From assembly GCA_023457475.1 (NCBI GenBank), contig JAEWLO010000082.1, positions 1-13,109 on the forward strand: 13,109 bases of DNA, read 5' to 3'. Positions within the stretch are counted from its first letter, which is position 1. The number at the start of each line of letters is the position of its first letter. The position numbers and the translations under genes are program-made. The notes below the pieces were generated by a model. The model had not been told where the DNA came from. It ran no database searches and was given only the letters and a program-made list of their open reading frames with translations. This document shows, one piece after another, positions 6,500 through 12,714 of the stretch. Source of the stretch: Pseudomonadota bacterium. Its GTDB lineage: Bacteria; Pseudomonadota; Gammaproteobacteria; Xanthomonadales; Xanthomonadaceae.

Positions 6500-7912
6500 A
6501 TGAACGTACAGCCTGTCCAGGACCTGCCCGAATTCGCTACGTGGCTCAATGCCGCGCCCACCACCCTGACCGAGATGCGGGGCCGCCCGGTCGCGCTGGC
6601 CTTCGTCAACGCCGCCTCGGTGTGGTGCGCGCAGCGTCTGGCCGAACTGGAACAATGGCGCTCTCGGCATCCCGGTCAGCTGCAGCTGCTGGTGCTGCAG
6701 GTGCCGCGCTTCGACCACGAGCGCGAGCCCGAGCAGGCGTTGAAGCTGCTGCGCCGACAAGGCCTGAGCGCGCCGGCGCTGCTCGACGCGGACTGGGATG
6801 GATGGCGGCGCTTCAACATCACGGCGTGGCCGACCCTGGTGCTGCTCGATGCGCAGGGCCGTGAGGTGGATCGCCTTGTCGGGCTGGGCGATGAAATGGA
6901 ACGCGCGCTCAATTCCCTGTGCCAGGGCAGCCGCCCGCTGGACGGCGATGCCGCGCAACCGCGCGAACTGCAGCCCGAGCCGCGCGTGCCGCTGCGTTTC
7001 CCGGTCGGACTGGTGGCCACCGCCGAGCGCCTGTACATCGCCGACAGCGGCCACCATCGCATTCTCGAGTGCAGCCATGGCGGGCGCGTGCTGCGCCAGT
7101 TTGGGCTGGGCACCGCAGACATGATGGATGGCGGCCCCGGCGAGGCGGCCTTCAACCGTCCGCAGGGCCTGGTGCTGGAACGTGAGTGGCTGTACGTGGC
7201 CGACACCGGCAATCACGCGCTGCGCCGCATCCACCTGCTGACCGGCCAGGTCGACACCCTGTGCGGCAACGGCCGCCCCGGTGAGCCCAGGGAGGGTGCG
7301 GTGGCCGACCCGCGGCAGACCGCGTTGAACCACCCGCAGGGGTTGGTGGTGGCCGACAACCAGATTCACATCGCGATGGCCGGCGACAACCGCATCTGGA
7401 GCTACCACCTGGGACAGCGCACGCTGACATGGCGTGCCGGTTCCGGGGCCATTGACGAGCGCGACGGCAGCGGTCACCTGGCCGCGTTCGCGCAGCCGAC
7501 CGGCCTGGCCGCCGTGCAGCAGGTCCTGTACGTGTGCGATGCGCTGGGCTCGTCGATCCGCTCGATGCAGCTGCGGGGCGACCTGGTCCAGACCTTGGTT
7601 GGGCAGGGCGTGTGGTCCTACGGTGACCAGGACGGCCCACGCAGCACCGCACAGCTGCAGTACCCACAGGCGATCGCGCTGAGTCCGGACGCGCCGCTGC
7701 TGTGGATTGCCGACGCCGGCAACGGCCGCCTGCGCACGCTGCGACTGGGCGGCGGGGACCTCAACACGCTGGAACTGCCGCGCCGTCTGCACGGTCCGGC
7801 GGGGCTGGCAATCGGCGGTGGGGCGGTGTGGATTGCCGAAACCGATGCCCATGCCGTGCTGCGTTTCGATCCTGTGAGCGGCGTGTTGAGCGACGTGCCG
7901 ATCAGCGAATGA
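6500..7912 (+). CDS. Degenerate thioredoxin-like domain fused to a six-bladed NHL propeller
   Basis: A 470-residue protein resembling the NHLRC2-type thioredoxin-NHL architecture; its function is unknown. Residues about 20-140 look like a thioredoxin fold: the FVNAASVWCAQRLAEL stretch occupies the active-site position, and AWPTLVLLDAQG (109-120) has the cis-proline (P111) and following strand. The usual CXXC is reduced to C43-A-Q-R46, so the second cysteine is lost and normal dithiol exchange is unlikely. Residues about 165-460 contain six NHL-type repeats starting near 168, 220, 278, 332, 388 and 432, each with a P-x-G-L-like start and a strand such as LYIADSG, LYVADTG or LWIADAG. No signal peptide is seen, so it is probably cytoplasmic. 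The ATG lacks a clear ribosome site at normal distance. Its stop overlaps the uvrC start (ATGA). It occupies the place uvrY/gacA has upstream of uvrC in enterics and pseudomonads. Scaffold or binding roles are possible; none is shown. Confidence 0.88.
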   Translation: MNVQPVQDLPEFATWLNAAPTTLTEMRGRPVALAFVNAASVWCAQRLAELEQWRSRHPGQLQLLVLQVPRFDHEREPEQALKLLRRQGLSAPALLDADWDGWRRFNITAWPTLVLLDAQGREVDRLVGLGDEMERALNSLCQGSRPLDGDAAQPRELQPEPRVPLRFPVGLVATAERLYIADSGHHRILECSHGGRVLRQFGLGTADMMDGGPGEAAFNRPQGLVLEREWLYVADTGNHALRRIHLLTGQVDTLCGNGRPGEPREGAVADPRQTALNHPQGLVVADNQIHIAMAGDNRIWSYHLGQRTLTWRAGSGAIDERDGSGHLAAFAQPTGLAAVQQVLYVCDALGSSIRSMQLRGDLVQTLVGQGVWSYGDQDGPRSTAQLQYPQAIALSPDAPLLWIADAGNGRLRTLRLGGGDLNTLELPRRLHGPAGLAIGGGAVWIAETDAHAVLRFDPVSGVLSDVPISE

Positions 7913-9756
7913 CCTCTGCTTCTGCCCCGGCCTTCGACGGCAAGGCCTTTGCGGCGAGGTTGAGCACCGCGCCCGGCGTCTACCGCATGTTTGCCGCCGA
8001 CGACACGCTCCTTTACGTGGGCAAGGCGCGCGCGCTGCGCAATCGTGTCGGCAGTTATTTCAACGGGGTACCCAAGACCGCGCGGATCATGTCGATGCTC
8101 TCGCAGGTTGCGCGGATGGATGTGACGGTCACCCGCTCCGAAGCCGAAGCGCTGCTGCTGGAAAACCAGCTGATCAAATCGCTGTCGCCGCGCTACAACG
8201 TGTCGTTGCGCGACGACAAGACCTACCCGCATGTGCTCCTGACCCGCGAGGAGTGGCCACGCATCGCACTGCATCGCGGGCCGCGCGCCGTACCGGGGCG
8301 CTACTTCGGGCCGTACCCGGGAGTGACCGCGGTTCGCGAGACGCTCAACCTGATGCACAAGCTGTTCAAGCTGCGCAGCTGTGAGGACAGCGTGTTCCGC
8401 AACCGGTCGCGGCCCTGCCTGCAGTACCAGATCGGGCGCTGCAGCGCCCCGTGCGTGGAGCTGGTGGCGGCCGACGACTATGCCGAATCGGTGCGCCGTG
8501 CCGCGCTGTTCCTGGAAGGCAAGAGCGATCAGCTCACCCGTGAGCTCGGCGAACAGATGCAGACCGCCAGCGAAGCGCTGGAGTTCGAGCAGGCCGCGCG
8601 CCTGCGGGATCTGATCACTTCACTGCGCAGCATGCAGACCCGCCAGTACGTGGATGGCCGCGCGGCGGACCTCGATGTACTGGCCTGCGCCACGCAGGGG
8701 GCCAGCGCCTGTGTGATGCTGCTGGCGTTCCGTGACGGCCGCAACCTCGGTACACGGCCGTTCTTCCCGCGCACCAATGGCGAGGAAAGCGCCGAGGAAG
8801 TACTGGGCGCATTCGTCTCGCAGTACTACGCCGAGCAGACGCCGCCGCGCGAGATCCTGCTGGACCGCGAGATTCCCGATGCCAGTCTGATCGAATCCGC
8901 GCTCGCCGCATCGGCGGACTACAAGGTGCAGCTGAAATGGAACGTGCGCGGCGAACGCGCCGGTTACGTCGAGCTGGCCAGCCGTAATGCGCAGATCACC
9001 CTGGTGAGCGAGCTGACCAGCCGCAGCGCGCAGCATGCACGCAGCGAGGACCTGCGGGAGATGCTGGGCCTGGCCGAGCCGGTGAAGCGCGTGGAGTGTT
9101 TCGACATCAGCCACACCATGGGCGAGGCCACGGTGGCCTCCTGCGTGGTATTCGACGCCAGCGGACCGGTGCGCAGCCAGTACCGGCGCTTCAACATCAG
9201 CGGGATCGAACCGGGCGACGACTACGCGGCCATGCGTCAGGCCATCGACCGCCGCTTCCGCCGTGCGGTGGAAGAGCAGGGCGTGCTTCCGGACCTGCTG
9301 CTGATCGACGGCGGTGCCGGCCAGCTGGCGCAGGCGCAGGCGGCGCTGGCCGACCTCGGTGTCGAAGGGGTGGTGCTGGTGGGCGTGGCCAAGGGCGTGG
9401 AGCGCCGTGCCGGCCACGAGGCGCTGGTGCTGCCGGACGGCCGTGAGCTGCGCCCGGGAGCCGCTTCGCCGGCCCTGCAGTTCATCCAGCAGGTGCGCGA
9501 CGAAGCCCACCGGTTCGCCATTACCGGTCATCGCGGACGCCGTCAGAAGGCGCGGATGACCAGCAAGCTGGAGGATATTCCCGGCATCGGACCGCGACGG
9601 CGCGCCAGCCTGTTGAAGCATTTTGGCGGTCTGGTGGGCCTGAAAGCCGCAGGCGAAGCGGAAATCGCGAAGGTCGAGGGCATCAACGACGCCCTTGCGG
9701 CCCGCATCTACGCTAACCTTCATGGGCTGCCCGCACCCTCCCCGCCGGGCGAGTAG
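7909..9756 (+). CDS. uvrC: Excinuclease ABC subunit C
   Basis: Nuclease that makes both incisions around bulky DNA lesions after UvrA/UvrB loading in nucleotide excision repair. The 615-residue product (E. coli 610) has all domains: an N-terminal GIY-YIG nuclease for the 3' cut (GVY at 23-25, YVG at 36-38, Glu85); four cysteines C158, C170, C178 and C182 spaced as in the iron-sulfur ligands reported for E. coli UvrC; a UVR motif for UvrB contact (about 205-240); an RNase H-like domain for the 5' cut with D399, D438 and the LLIDGG Asp467; and tandem helix-hairpin-helix motifs at the C-terminus (PGIGPRR from 558 and VEGIND near 589). ATG 7909 overlaps the upstream stop by 4 bp; in-frame sequence further upstream is shadow of the NHL gene. 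Translation is probably coupled to that gene, and pgsA follows after 9 bp. Confidence 0.97.
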   Translation: MTSASAPAFDGKAFAARLSTAPGVYRMFAADDTLLYVGKARALRNRVGSYFNGVPKTARIMSMLSQVARMDVTVTRSEAEALLLENQLIKSLSPRYNVSLRDDKTYPHVLLTREEWPRIALHRGPRAVPGRYFGPYPGVTAVRETLNLMHKLFKLRSCEDSVFRNRSRPCLQYQIGRCSAPCVELVAADDYAESVRRAALFLEGKSDQLTRELGEQMQTASEALEFEQAARLRDLITSLRSMQTRQYVDGRAADLDVLACATQGASACVMLLAFRDGRNLGTRPFFPRTNGEESAEEVLGAFVSQYYAEQTPPREILLDREIPDASLIESALAASADYKVQLKWNVRGERAGYVELASRNAQITLVSELTSRSAQHARSEDLREMLGLAEPVKRVECFDISHTMGEATVASCVVFDASGPVRSQYRRFNISGIEPGDDYAAMRQAIDRRFRRAVEEQGVLPDLLLIDGGAGQLAQAQAALADLGVEGVVLVGVAKGVERRAGHEALVLPDGRELRPGAASPALQFIQQVRDEAHRFAITGHRGRRQKARMTSKLEDIPGIGPRRRASLLKHFGGLVGLKAAGEAEIAKVEGINDALAARIYANLHGLPAPSPPGE

Positions 9757-9765
9757 AGAGAACTG

Positions 9766-10389
9766 ATGACGTTGACCCTTCCGACCTGGCTGACGCTGCT
9801 GCGGATCGTGATGATCCCGGTGCTGGTGCTGGTGTTCTATCTTCCCTATACGTGGACGAATTTTGCGTCTGCGGCGATCTTCGGGCTGGCCGCGCTGACC
9901 GACTGGCTCGATGGCTGGATTGCCCGCCGTTACAACCTGGCGTCCGCCTTCGGTGCCTTCCTCGACCCGGTGGCCGACAAGCTGATGGTCGCGGTGGCGC
10001 TGTTCCTGATCGTGCAGGGCCACCCCACGCCGTGGATGGCGTTCTGGGCCGCAGTGATCGTGGGTCGCGAGATCGCGGTGTCGGCGCTGCGGGAGTGGAT
10101 GGCTGAACTGGGGCAGCGGGCCAAGGTGCGCGTGGCCCTGATCGGCAAGATCAAGACCACCGCGCAGATGGTGGCACTGCTGTGCCTGCTCTATTCGGTC
10201 GCTCCGAATACGCGGGTGAGCGATATCTGGATGGGTGAGCCCGTGTTCCATGTCGGCGATTGGACGCTGGCCATCGCCGCCGTGCTCACGCTCTGGTCGG
10301 GCCTGCAGTACCTGCATGCGGCCTGGCCGAGCCTGCGTGAGGACGAGCGCGTGGCGCGCGAGAACGCGCGGGCGAAAAAGAAGTCGTAA
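9766..10389 (+). CDS. pgsA: CDP-diacylglycerol-glycerol-3-phosphate 3-phosphatidyltransferase
   Basis: Inner-membrane enzyme that makes phosphatidylglycerol phosphate from CDP-diacylglycerol and glycerol 3-phosphate, the committed step to phosphatidylglycerol and cardiolipin. The 207-residue product shows the complete CDP-alcohol phosphotransferase motif: D46, D49, G50, A53, R54, G63, D67 and D71 at the exact family spacing. Several hydrophobic segments (about 10-27, 34-46, 70-100, 125-145 and 165-185) fit a polytopic protein, and a basic tail ends it. ATG 9766 is preceded by an AGAGAGAA ribosome site overlapping the uvrC stop. The uvrC-pgsA-tRNA-Gly order is conserved with E. coli. No terminator separates it from the tRNA promoter starting 7 bp after its stop. 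Confidence 0.96.
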   Translation: MTLTLPTWLTLLRIVMIPVLVLVFYLPYTWTNFASAAIFGLAALTDWLDGWIARRYNLASAFGAFLDPVADKLMVAVALFLIVQGHPTPWMAFWAAVIVGREIAVSALREWMAELGQRAKVRVALIGKIKTTAQMVALLCLLYSVAPNTRVSDIWMGEPVFHVGDWTLAIAAVLTLWSGLQYLHAAWPSLREDERVARENARAKKKS

Positions 10390-10395
10390 AGGCTG

Positions 10396-10423
10396 TTGAC
10401 AGCCCCGTGTTTGGCTGTAGAAT
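10396..10423 (+). promoter_or_regulatory. Sigma-70 promoter of the first tRNA-Gly
   Basis: TTGACA (10396-10401) is a perfect -35 and TAGAAT (10418-10423) a 5/6 -10, with a 16-bp spacer. The predicted start is near 10430, six bases before the mature tRNA. A GC-rich stretch after the -10, typical of stringently controlled stable-RNA promoters, is present. The -35 lies within GGCTG-TTGA-CAGCC, a short palindrome, and GGCTGT recurs at 10413. Confidence 0.85.
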
Positions 10424-10435
10424 TTCGCCTCCCAA

Positions 10436-10511
<76 letters not shown>

Positions 10512-10518
10512 GATGCAG

Positions 10519-10549
10519 AAAAAAGCGACCTCCGGGTCGCTTTTTTTTT
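10519..10549 (+). terminator. Intrinsic terminator after tRNA-Gly copy 1
   Basis: GCGACC (10525-10530) pairs with GGTCGC (10535-10540) around a TCCG loop, extended by six A-T pairs and followed by nine T residues. It is strong and, with its A-run, could work in both directions. It isolates the tRNA from the downstream oxidoreductase gene. Confidence 0.93.
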
Positions 10550-10629
10550 CGCGACGCGCTTCATGCCCACTTCACCGCCGCCTCATCGTGTGCCCGTGCA
10601 GGGCGTCCATCCTGCGCTTCCGCAACACG

Positions 10630-11802
10630 ATGGCACGACGAATGAAGAACACGAGCGCAACGGACTGGGACCTGGTGGTGGTGGGCGCAAGCTTTGCCGG
10701 CGCGGCCTGCGCATTGGCTGCCGCGCAGTACGGCCTGCGCGTCTGCGTGCTGGAACGCAAGCAGGATCCGGGCGCACGCATCCACACCACCGGTATTCTG
10801 GTGAAGGAGGTGGTCGAGCAGACCTGGCTGCAGCGTATCCCCGAGGCATTGGCAAGACGCGTGGAGCAGGTGCGCCTGTACGCGCCCAATCTGCGCAGCG
10901 TCCGCCTGGCCGCACCGGGCTATTACTTCATGACCACCGACACGCCCAACCTGCTGCGCTGGCTCGCGGAGCAGCTGCAGCAGCACGGTGTCACGCTGCG
11001 CCTGGGTCAATCGTTCACCCACGCCCACCCGTTGCCGGACCCCCCCGGAGCCGGGGTAGAGACGCACGTTTCGTGTCCTCGCGAAACCGCCACCGGCTGG
11101 GATATCCCGGGCGTGGGCAGTACCCGCTATCTGGTTGGGGCCGACGGTGCCAACTCCCGCGTCGCCCAGCGCACCGGGCATGGCCAGGTGCACGACTTCC
11201 TCTTCGGGGTTGAACAGGAGTTCGCGGGCGCGCAGCTGCCCGAGGGCGGCGCACTCCACTGCTTCGCAAGCCGGCGCTTCGCCCCCGGATATATCGGTTG
11301 GGCCGCGCAGAATCCCACGGGGGTGCAGGTGGGGCTGGCCGTTCGTCATGACCCGGCCCATGCGCGCCAACCGGAACTGGACCGCTTCCTTCGCCACGTC
11401 CGCGACGTGATCGGCCTGCCGACGTCGACCCCCGATGCCACCCGTGCCGGGCTCATCCCGTGTGGGCCGGTCAGGGGCCCTGTCGCATCCCGCGGCGTGA
11501 TCCTGACCGGCGATGCCGCTGGAGTGGTCTCGCCGCTGTCCGCGGGAGGCATTCACACGGCATGGCGACATGGATGGGCGGTCGGGGACGCCGTGGGCTT
11601 GAGCCTGCGGGGCAGGGGGCCGTCACCGGAGGCCATGGCCACGCAGGCGGTGCCGACCTTCCGCCGCAAGCGCGCCCTGCGCTGGGCGATGGACCATCTG
11701 CAGCTGGACTGGCCGCTGGACCTGCTGCTGCAGTCGCGCCTGGTGCGGCGGGCGGCGGAGCAGGTGTACTTCCACCGGCGGGGTCTGCGCATGGATCGCT
11801 GA
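10630..11802 (+). CDS. FAD-dependent oxidoreductase, geranylgeranyl-reductase-like
   Basis: A 390-residue protein of the p-hydroxybenzoate-hydroxylase/geranylgeranyl reductase fold; substrate unknown. The N-terminal Rossmann FAD site is VVVGASFAG with G19 and G24 (the middle glycine of GxGxxG is serine) and Glu42 ending the second strand. VGADGANSR (169-177) is the DG motif, GYIGWAAQ with a following VQVGL resembles the reductase substrate-pocket motif, and LTGDAAG (292-298) is the GD motif contacting the FAD ribityl chain. No membrane segment is evident. The start is uncertain: ATG 10630 or ATG 10642 (386 residues), neither with a good ribosome site; an ATG at 10513 lies before the terminator hairpin and is unlikely. 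No clear promoter is seen. The gene lies alone between two identical tRNA-Gly genes. Residues about 138-155 are encoded by a REP-like palindromic stretch. A role in reducing or hydroxylating an isoprenoid or aromatic compound is possible but unproven. Confidence 0.85.
   Translation: MARRMKNTSATDWDLVVVGASFAGAACALAAAQYGLRVCVLERKQDPGARIHTTGILVKEVVEQTWLQRIPEALARRVEQVRLYAPNLRSVRLAAPGYYFMTTDTPNLLRWLAEQLQQHGVTLRLGQSFTHAHPLPDPPGAGVETHVSCPRETATGWDIPGVGSTRYLVGADGANSRVAQRTGHGQVHDFLFGVEQEFAGAQLPEGGALHCFASRRFAPGYIGWAAQNPTGVQVGLAVRHDPAHARQPELDRFLRHVRDVIGLPTSTPDATRAGLIPCGPVRGPVASRGVILTGDAAGVVSPLSAGGIHTAWRHGWAVGDAVGLSLRGRGPSPEAMATQAVPTFRRKRALRWAMDHLQLDWPLDLLLQSRLVRRAAEQVYFHRRGLRMDR
11043..11087. repeat. REP/GTAG-like palindromic stretch inside the oxidoreductase gene
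   Basis: Two adjacent hairpins: CCCCGG/CCGGGG (11043-11056), then GTAG at 11056-11059 followed by the imperfect palindrome GAGACGCACG-TTT-CGTGTCCTC (11059-11080). An alternative 8-bp stem GTTTCGTG/CGCGAAAC (11068-11087) encloses a TCCT loop. Stenotrophomonas genomes are known for REP elements with a terminal GTAG next to an imperfect palindrome. Here the stretch is in frame and translated in a poorly conserved-looking loop. It may instead be chance structure in GC-rich DNA. Confidence 0.35.
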
Positions 11803-11821
11803 AGCACCGGCATGAAACATG

Positions 11822-11850
11822 TTGACGGCGTGAAGCAATCCCGACACAAT
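11822..11850 (+). promoter_or_regulatory. Sigma-70 promoter of the second tRNA-Gly
   Basis: TTGACG (11822-11827) and CACAAT (11845-11850) are separated by 17 bp, followed by a GC-rich GGCGCTCC stretch. The start would be near 11857, leaving about 33 nt of leader before the tRNA, with a small CGACG/CGTCG hairpin (11861-11874). The -35 starts 20 bp after the oxidoreductase stop. Confidence 0.7.
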
Positions 11851-11889
11851 GGCGCTCCTTCGACGGCAGCGTCGTCGGGCAGCAAGTCT

Positions 11890-11965
<76 letters not shown>

Positions 11966-11972
11966 GATTTCG

Positions 11973-11999
11973 ACAAGGCCCCTGAGGGGCCTTGTTTTT
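11973..11999 (+). terminator. Intrinsic terminator after tRNA-Gly copy 2
   Basis: ACAAGGCCCC (11973-11982) pairs perfectly with GGGGCCTTGT (11986-11995) around a TGA loop, and a run of five T residues ends the element. Confidence 0.92.
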
Positions 12000-12021
12000 C
12001 TCCGCGCTGGCATGCGGAGAA
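11998..12021. repeat. Hairpin between tRNA-Gly copies 2 and 3
   Basis: TTCTCCGC (11998-12005) pairs with GCGGAGAA (12014-12021) across an 8-nt loop, directly after the terminator. No T-run follows on either strand, so it is not a second terminator by the usual rule. Its role is unknown. Confidence 0.5.
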
Positions 12022-12026
12022 GCGTG

Positions 12027-12074
12027 AAGAAAAGTGTAAAAAAGCTGGTGTGTTTCGAGCAGTTTCGGTAACAT
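12027..12074 (+). promoter_or_regulatory. Possible promoter of the third tRNA-Gly with UP-like A-tracts
   Basis: TAACAT (12069-12074) is a plausible -10 placed 14 nt before the tRNA. At an 18-bp spacing only a poor -35, CTGGTG (12045-12050), is found. The A-rich stretch at 12027-12043 sits where an UP element would, at about -38 to -54, and could compensate. The terminator upstream means the tRNA needs its own start or read-through. Confidence 0.45.
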
Positions 12075-12088
12075 ACACGCTTGATTTT

Positions 12089-12164
<76 letters not shown>

Positions 12165-12173
12165 AATCCTGAC

Positions 12174-12199
12174 AAACCCCGTCCTCGGGGTTTTGTTTT
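12174..12199 (+). terminator. Terminator-like hairpin between tRNA-Gly copy 3 and tRNA-Cys
   Basis: AAACCCCG (12174-12181) pairs with CGGGGTTT (12186-12193) around TCCT, followed by a T-rich tail interrupted by G. The tRNA-Cys starts only 11 bp after its end and has no visible promoter in that gap, so some read-through is likely. Confidence 0.8.
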
Positions 12200-12210
12200 G
12201 TAACGTCATC

Positions 12211-12284
12211 GGCCTGATGGCAGAGTGGTCATGCATCGGATTGCAAATCCGCGTACGCCGGTTCGATTCCGACTCAGGCCTCCA
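12211..12284 (+). tRNA. tRNA-Cys (GCA)
   Basis: A 74-nt tRNA with acceptor GGCCTGA/TCAGGCC, anticodon GCA at 12243-12245 in loop TTGCAAA, T-loop TTCGATT and encoded CCA. It matches the position of cysT after glyW in E. coli. Two pairs are mismatched: T12236 with C12252 at the base of the anticodon stem, and C12258 with A12272 in the T-stem. No tRNA-Leu follows, unlike the E. coli glyW-cysT-leuZ order. Confidence 0.96.
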
Positions 12285-12291
12285 GTTTCAC

Positions 12292-12324
12292 CATGAAGCC
12301 CGCGCAAGCGGGCTTCATGCGTTT
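12292..12324 (+). terminator. Hairpin terminator after tRNA-Cys
   Basis: A perfect 12-bp stem, CATGAAGCCCGC (12292-12303) with GCGGGCTTCATG (12308-12319), closed by a GCAA tetraloop of the GNRA type. Only three T residues follow at 12322-12324, so termination may be weaker than the stem suggests; RNA 3'-end protection is an alternative. Confidence 0.75.
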
Positions 12325-12413
12325 CAGGGTATTCGGTCATGCTGAACAGGCGGCCGTCTCCTTCACCCGGCCCGGACAAGCGCCTGCCTACTGTTCAGGA
12401 CATCTTCTCCACC

Positions 12414-12419
12414 AAGGTG
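12414..12419 (+). promoter_or_regulatory. Ribosome binding site deciding the start of the small membrane protein
   Basis: AAGGTG is 6 nt before ATG 12426. This favours the 73-residue product over a 102-residue one from ATG 12339, whose extra Pro/Ser/Arg-rich N-terminus looks non-coding. Confidence 0.55.
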
Positions 12420-12425
12420 TCGTGC

Positions 12426-12647
12426 ATGGACATTGCCCCGTTGTTTGCCGCCGTGGGTGTCCCCGGTTCGTTCTGGGATGCGCCCAGTAATGTCTATGCG
12501 GTCGTGCTGCTGGTGTTTGCCGCAGCCGCCATCGGCCTGGCGCTGGGCCTGGCCAAGGTATTCAAACGCTTCAACGGTGCCGCATGGGCGGTGCTGGGTG
12601 CCGGCATCCTCATCGCCGGTTACGCATTGTGGCTGATGGCCTCATGA
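12426..12647 (+). CDS. Small two-span membrane protein, function unknown
   Basis: A 73-residue protein I cannot assign to a family. Two hydrophobic segments, about residues 22-44 and 51-71, are joined by a short basic loop (KVFKRFN), which by the positive-inside rule suggests a hairpin with both ends outside the cytoplasm. The N-terminal 20 residues are mildly hydrophobic with Pro and Gly. The start at 12426 has a good ribosome site. It lies after the tRNA-Cys terminator; no clear promoter is seen in 12325-12413. The next gene has its own promoter, so it is probably transcribed alone. GC-rich third positions match the neighbours, so it looks native. Confidence 0.7.
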   Translation: MDIAPLFAAVGVPGSFWDAPSNVYAVVLLVFAAAAIGLALGLAKVFKRFNGAAWAVLGAGILIAGYALWLMAS

Positions 12648-12661
12648 TCCCGGTGTCATCC

Positions 12662-12686
12662 GTTCATTCAAGTGAATTGTTCATTC
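12662..12686. repeat. Repeat cluster upstream of the 83-residue gene's promoter
   Basis: GTTCATTC occurs at 12662-12669 and again at 12679-12686, 17 bp apart. An inverted repeat, ATTCA-AG-TGAAT (12666-12677), overlaps the first copy. The cluster lies about 30 bp upstream of the -35 box, in a local AT-rich patch, and could be a regulator site. No known operator is recognised. Confidence 0.4.
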
Positions 12687-12714
12687 CACCGGGAAAGTGA
12701 CATCAAACTGAACG

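Noticed and set aside
4121..7852. A 1243-codon open frame on the minus strand under msbA, lpxK, kdsB and the NHL gene.
   Set aside because: It is antisense to four genes with clear families. Its composition (rich in His, Gln, Arg, Gly and Ala) is what GC-rich codons give in a shadow frame, and no family motif is seen.
8620..10317. A 565-codon minus-strand open frame under uvrC and pgsA.
   Set aside because: Same shadow composition; uvrC and pgsA on the other strand have all catalytic motifs.
10513..10629. An upstream ATG for the FAD oxidoreductase.
   Set aside because: It lies ahead of the tRNA-Gly terminator hairpin and T-run, so the message would not continue; the Rossmann motif is well placed from ATG 10630 or 10642.
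12292..12319. The perfect GCAA-loop hairpin as a riboswitch or small RNA.
   Set aside because: Its place directly after tRNA-Cys and its simple stem fit a terminator or 3'-end hairpin better; nothing else of a riboswitch is seen.
12339..12425. A longer 102-residue form of the small membrane protein.
   Set aside because: The extra 29 residues are Pro/Ser/Arg-rich, lack a ribosome site at ATG 12339, and the AAGGTG site supports ATG 12426.
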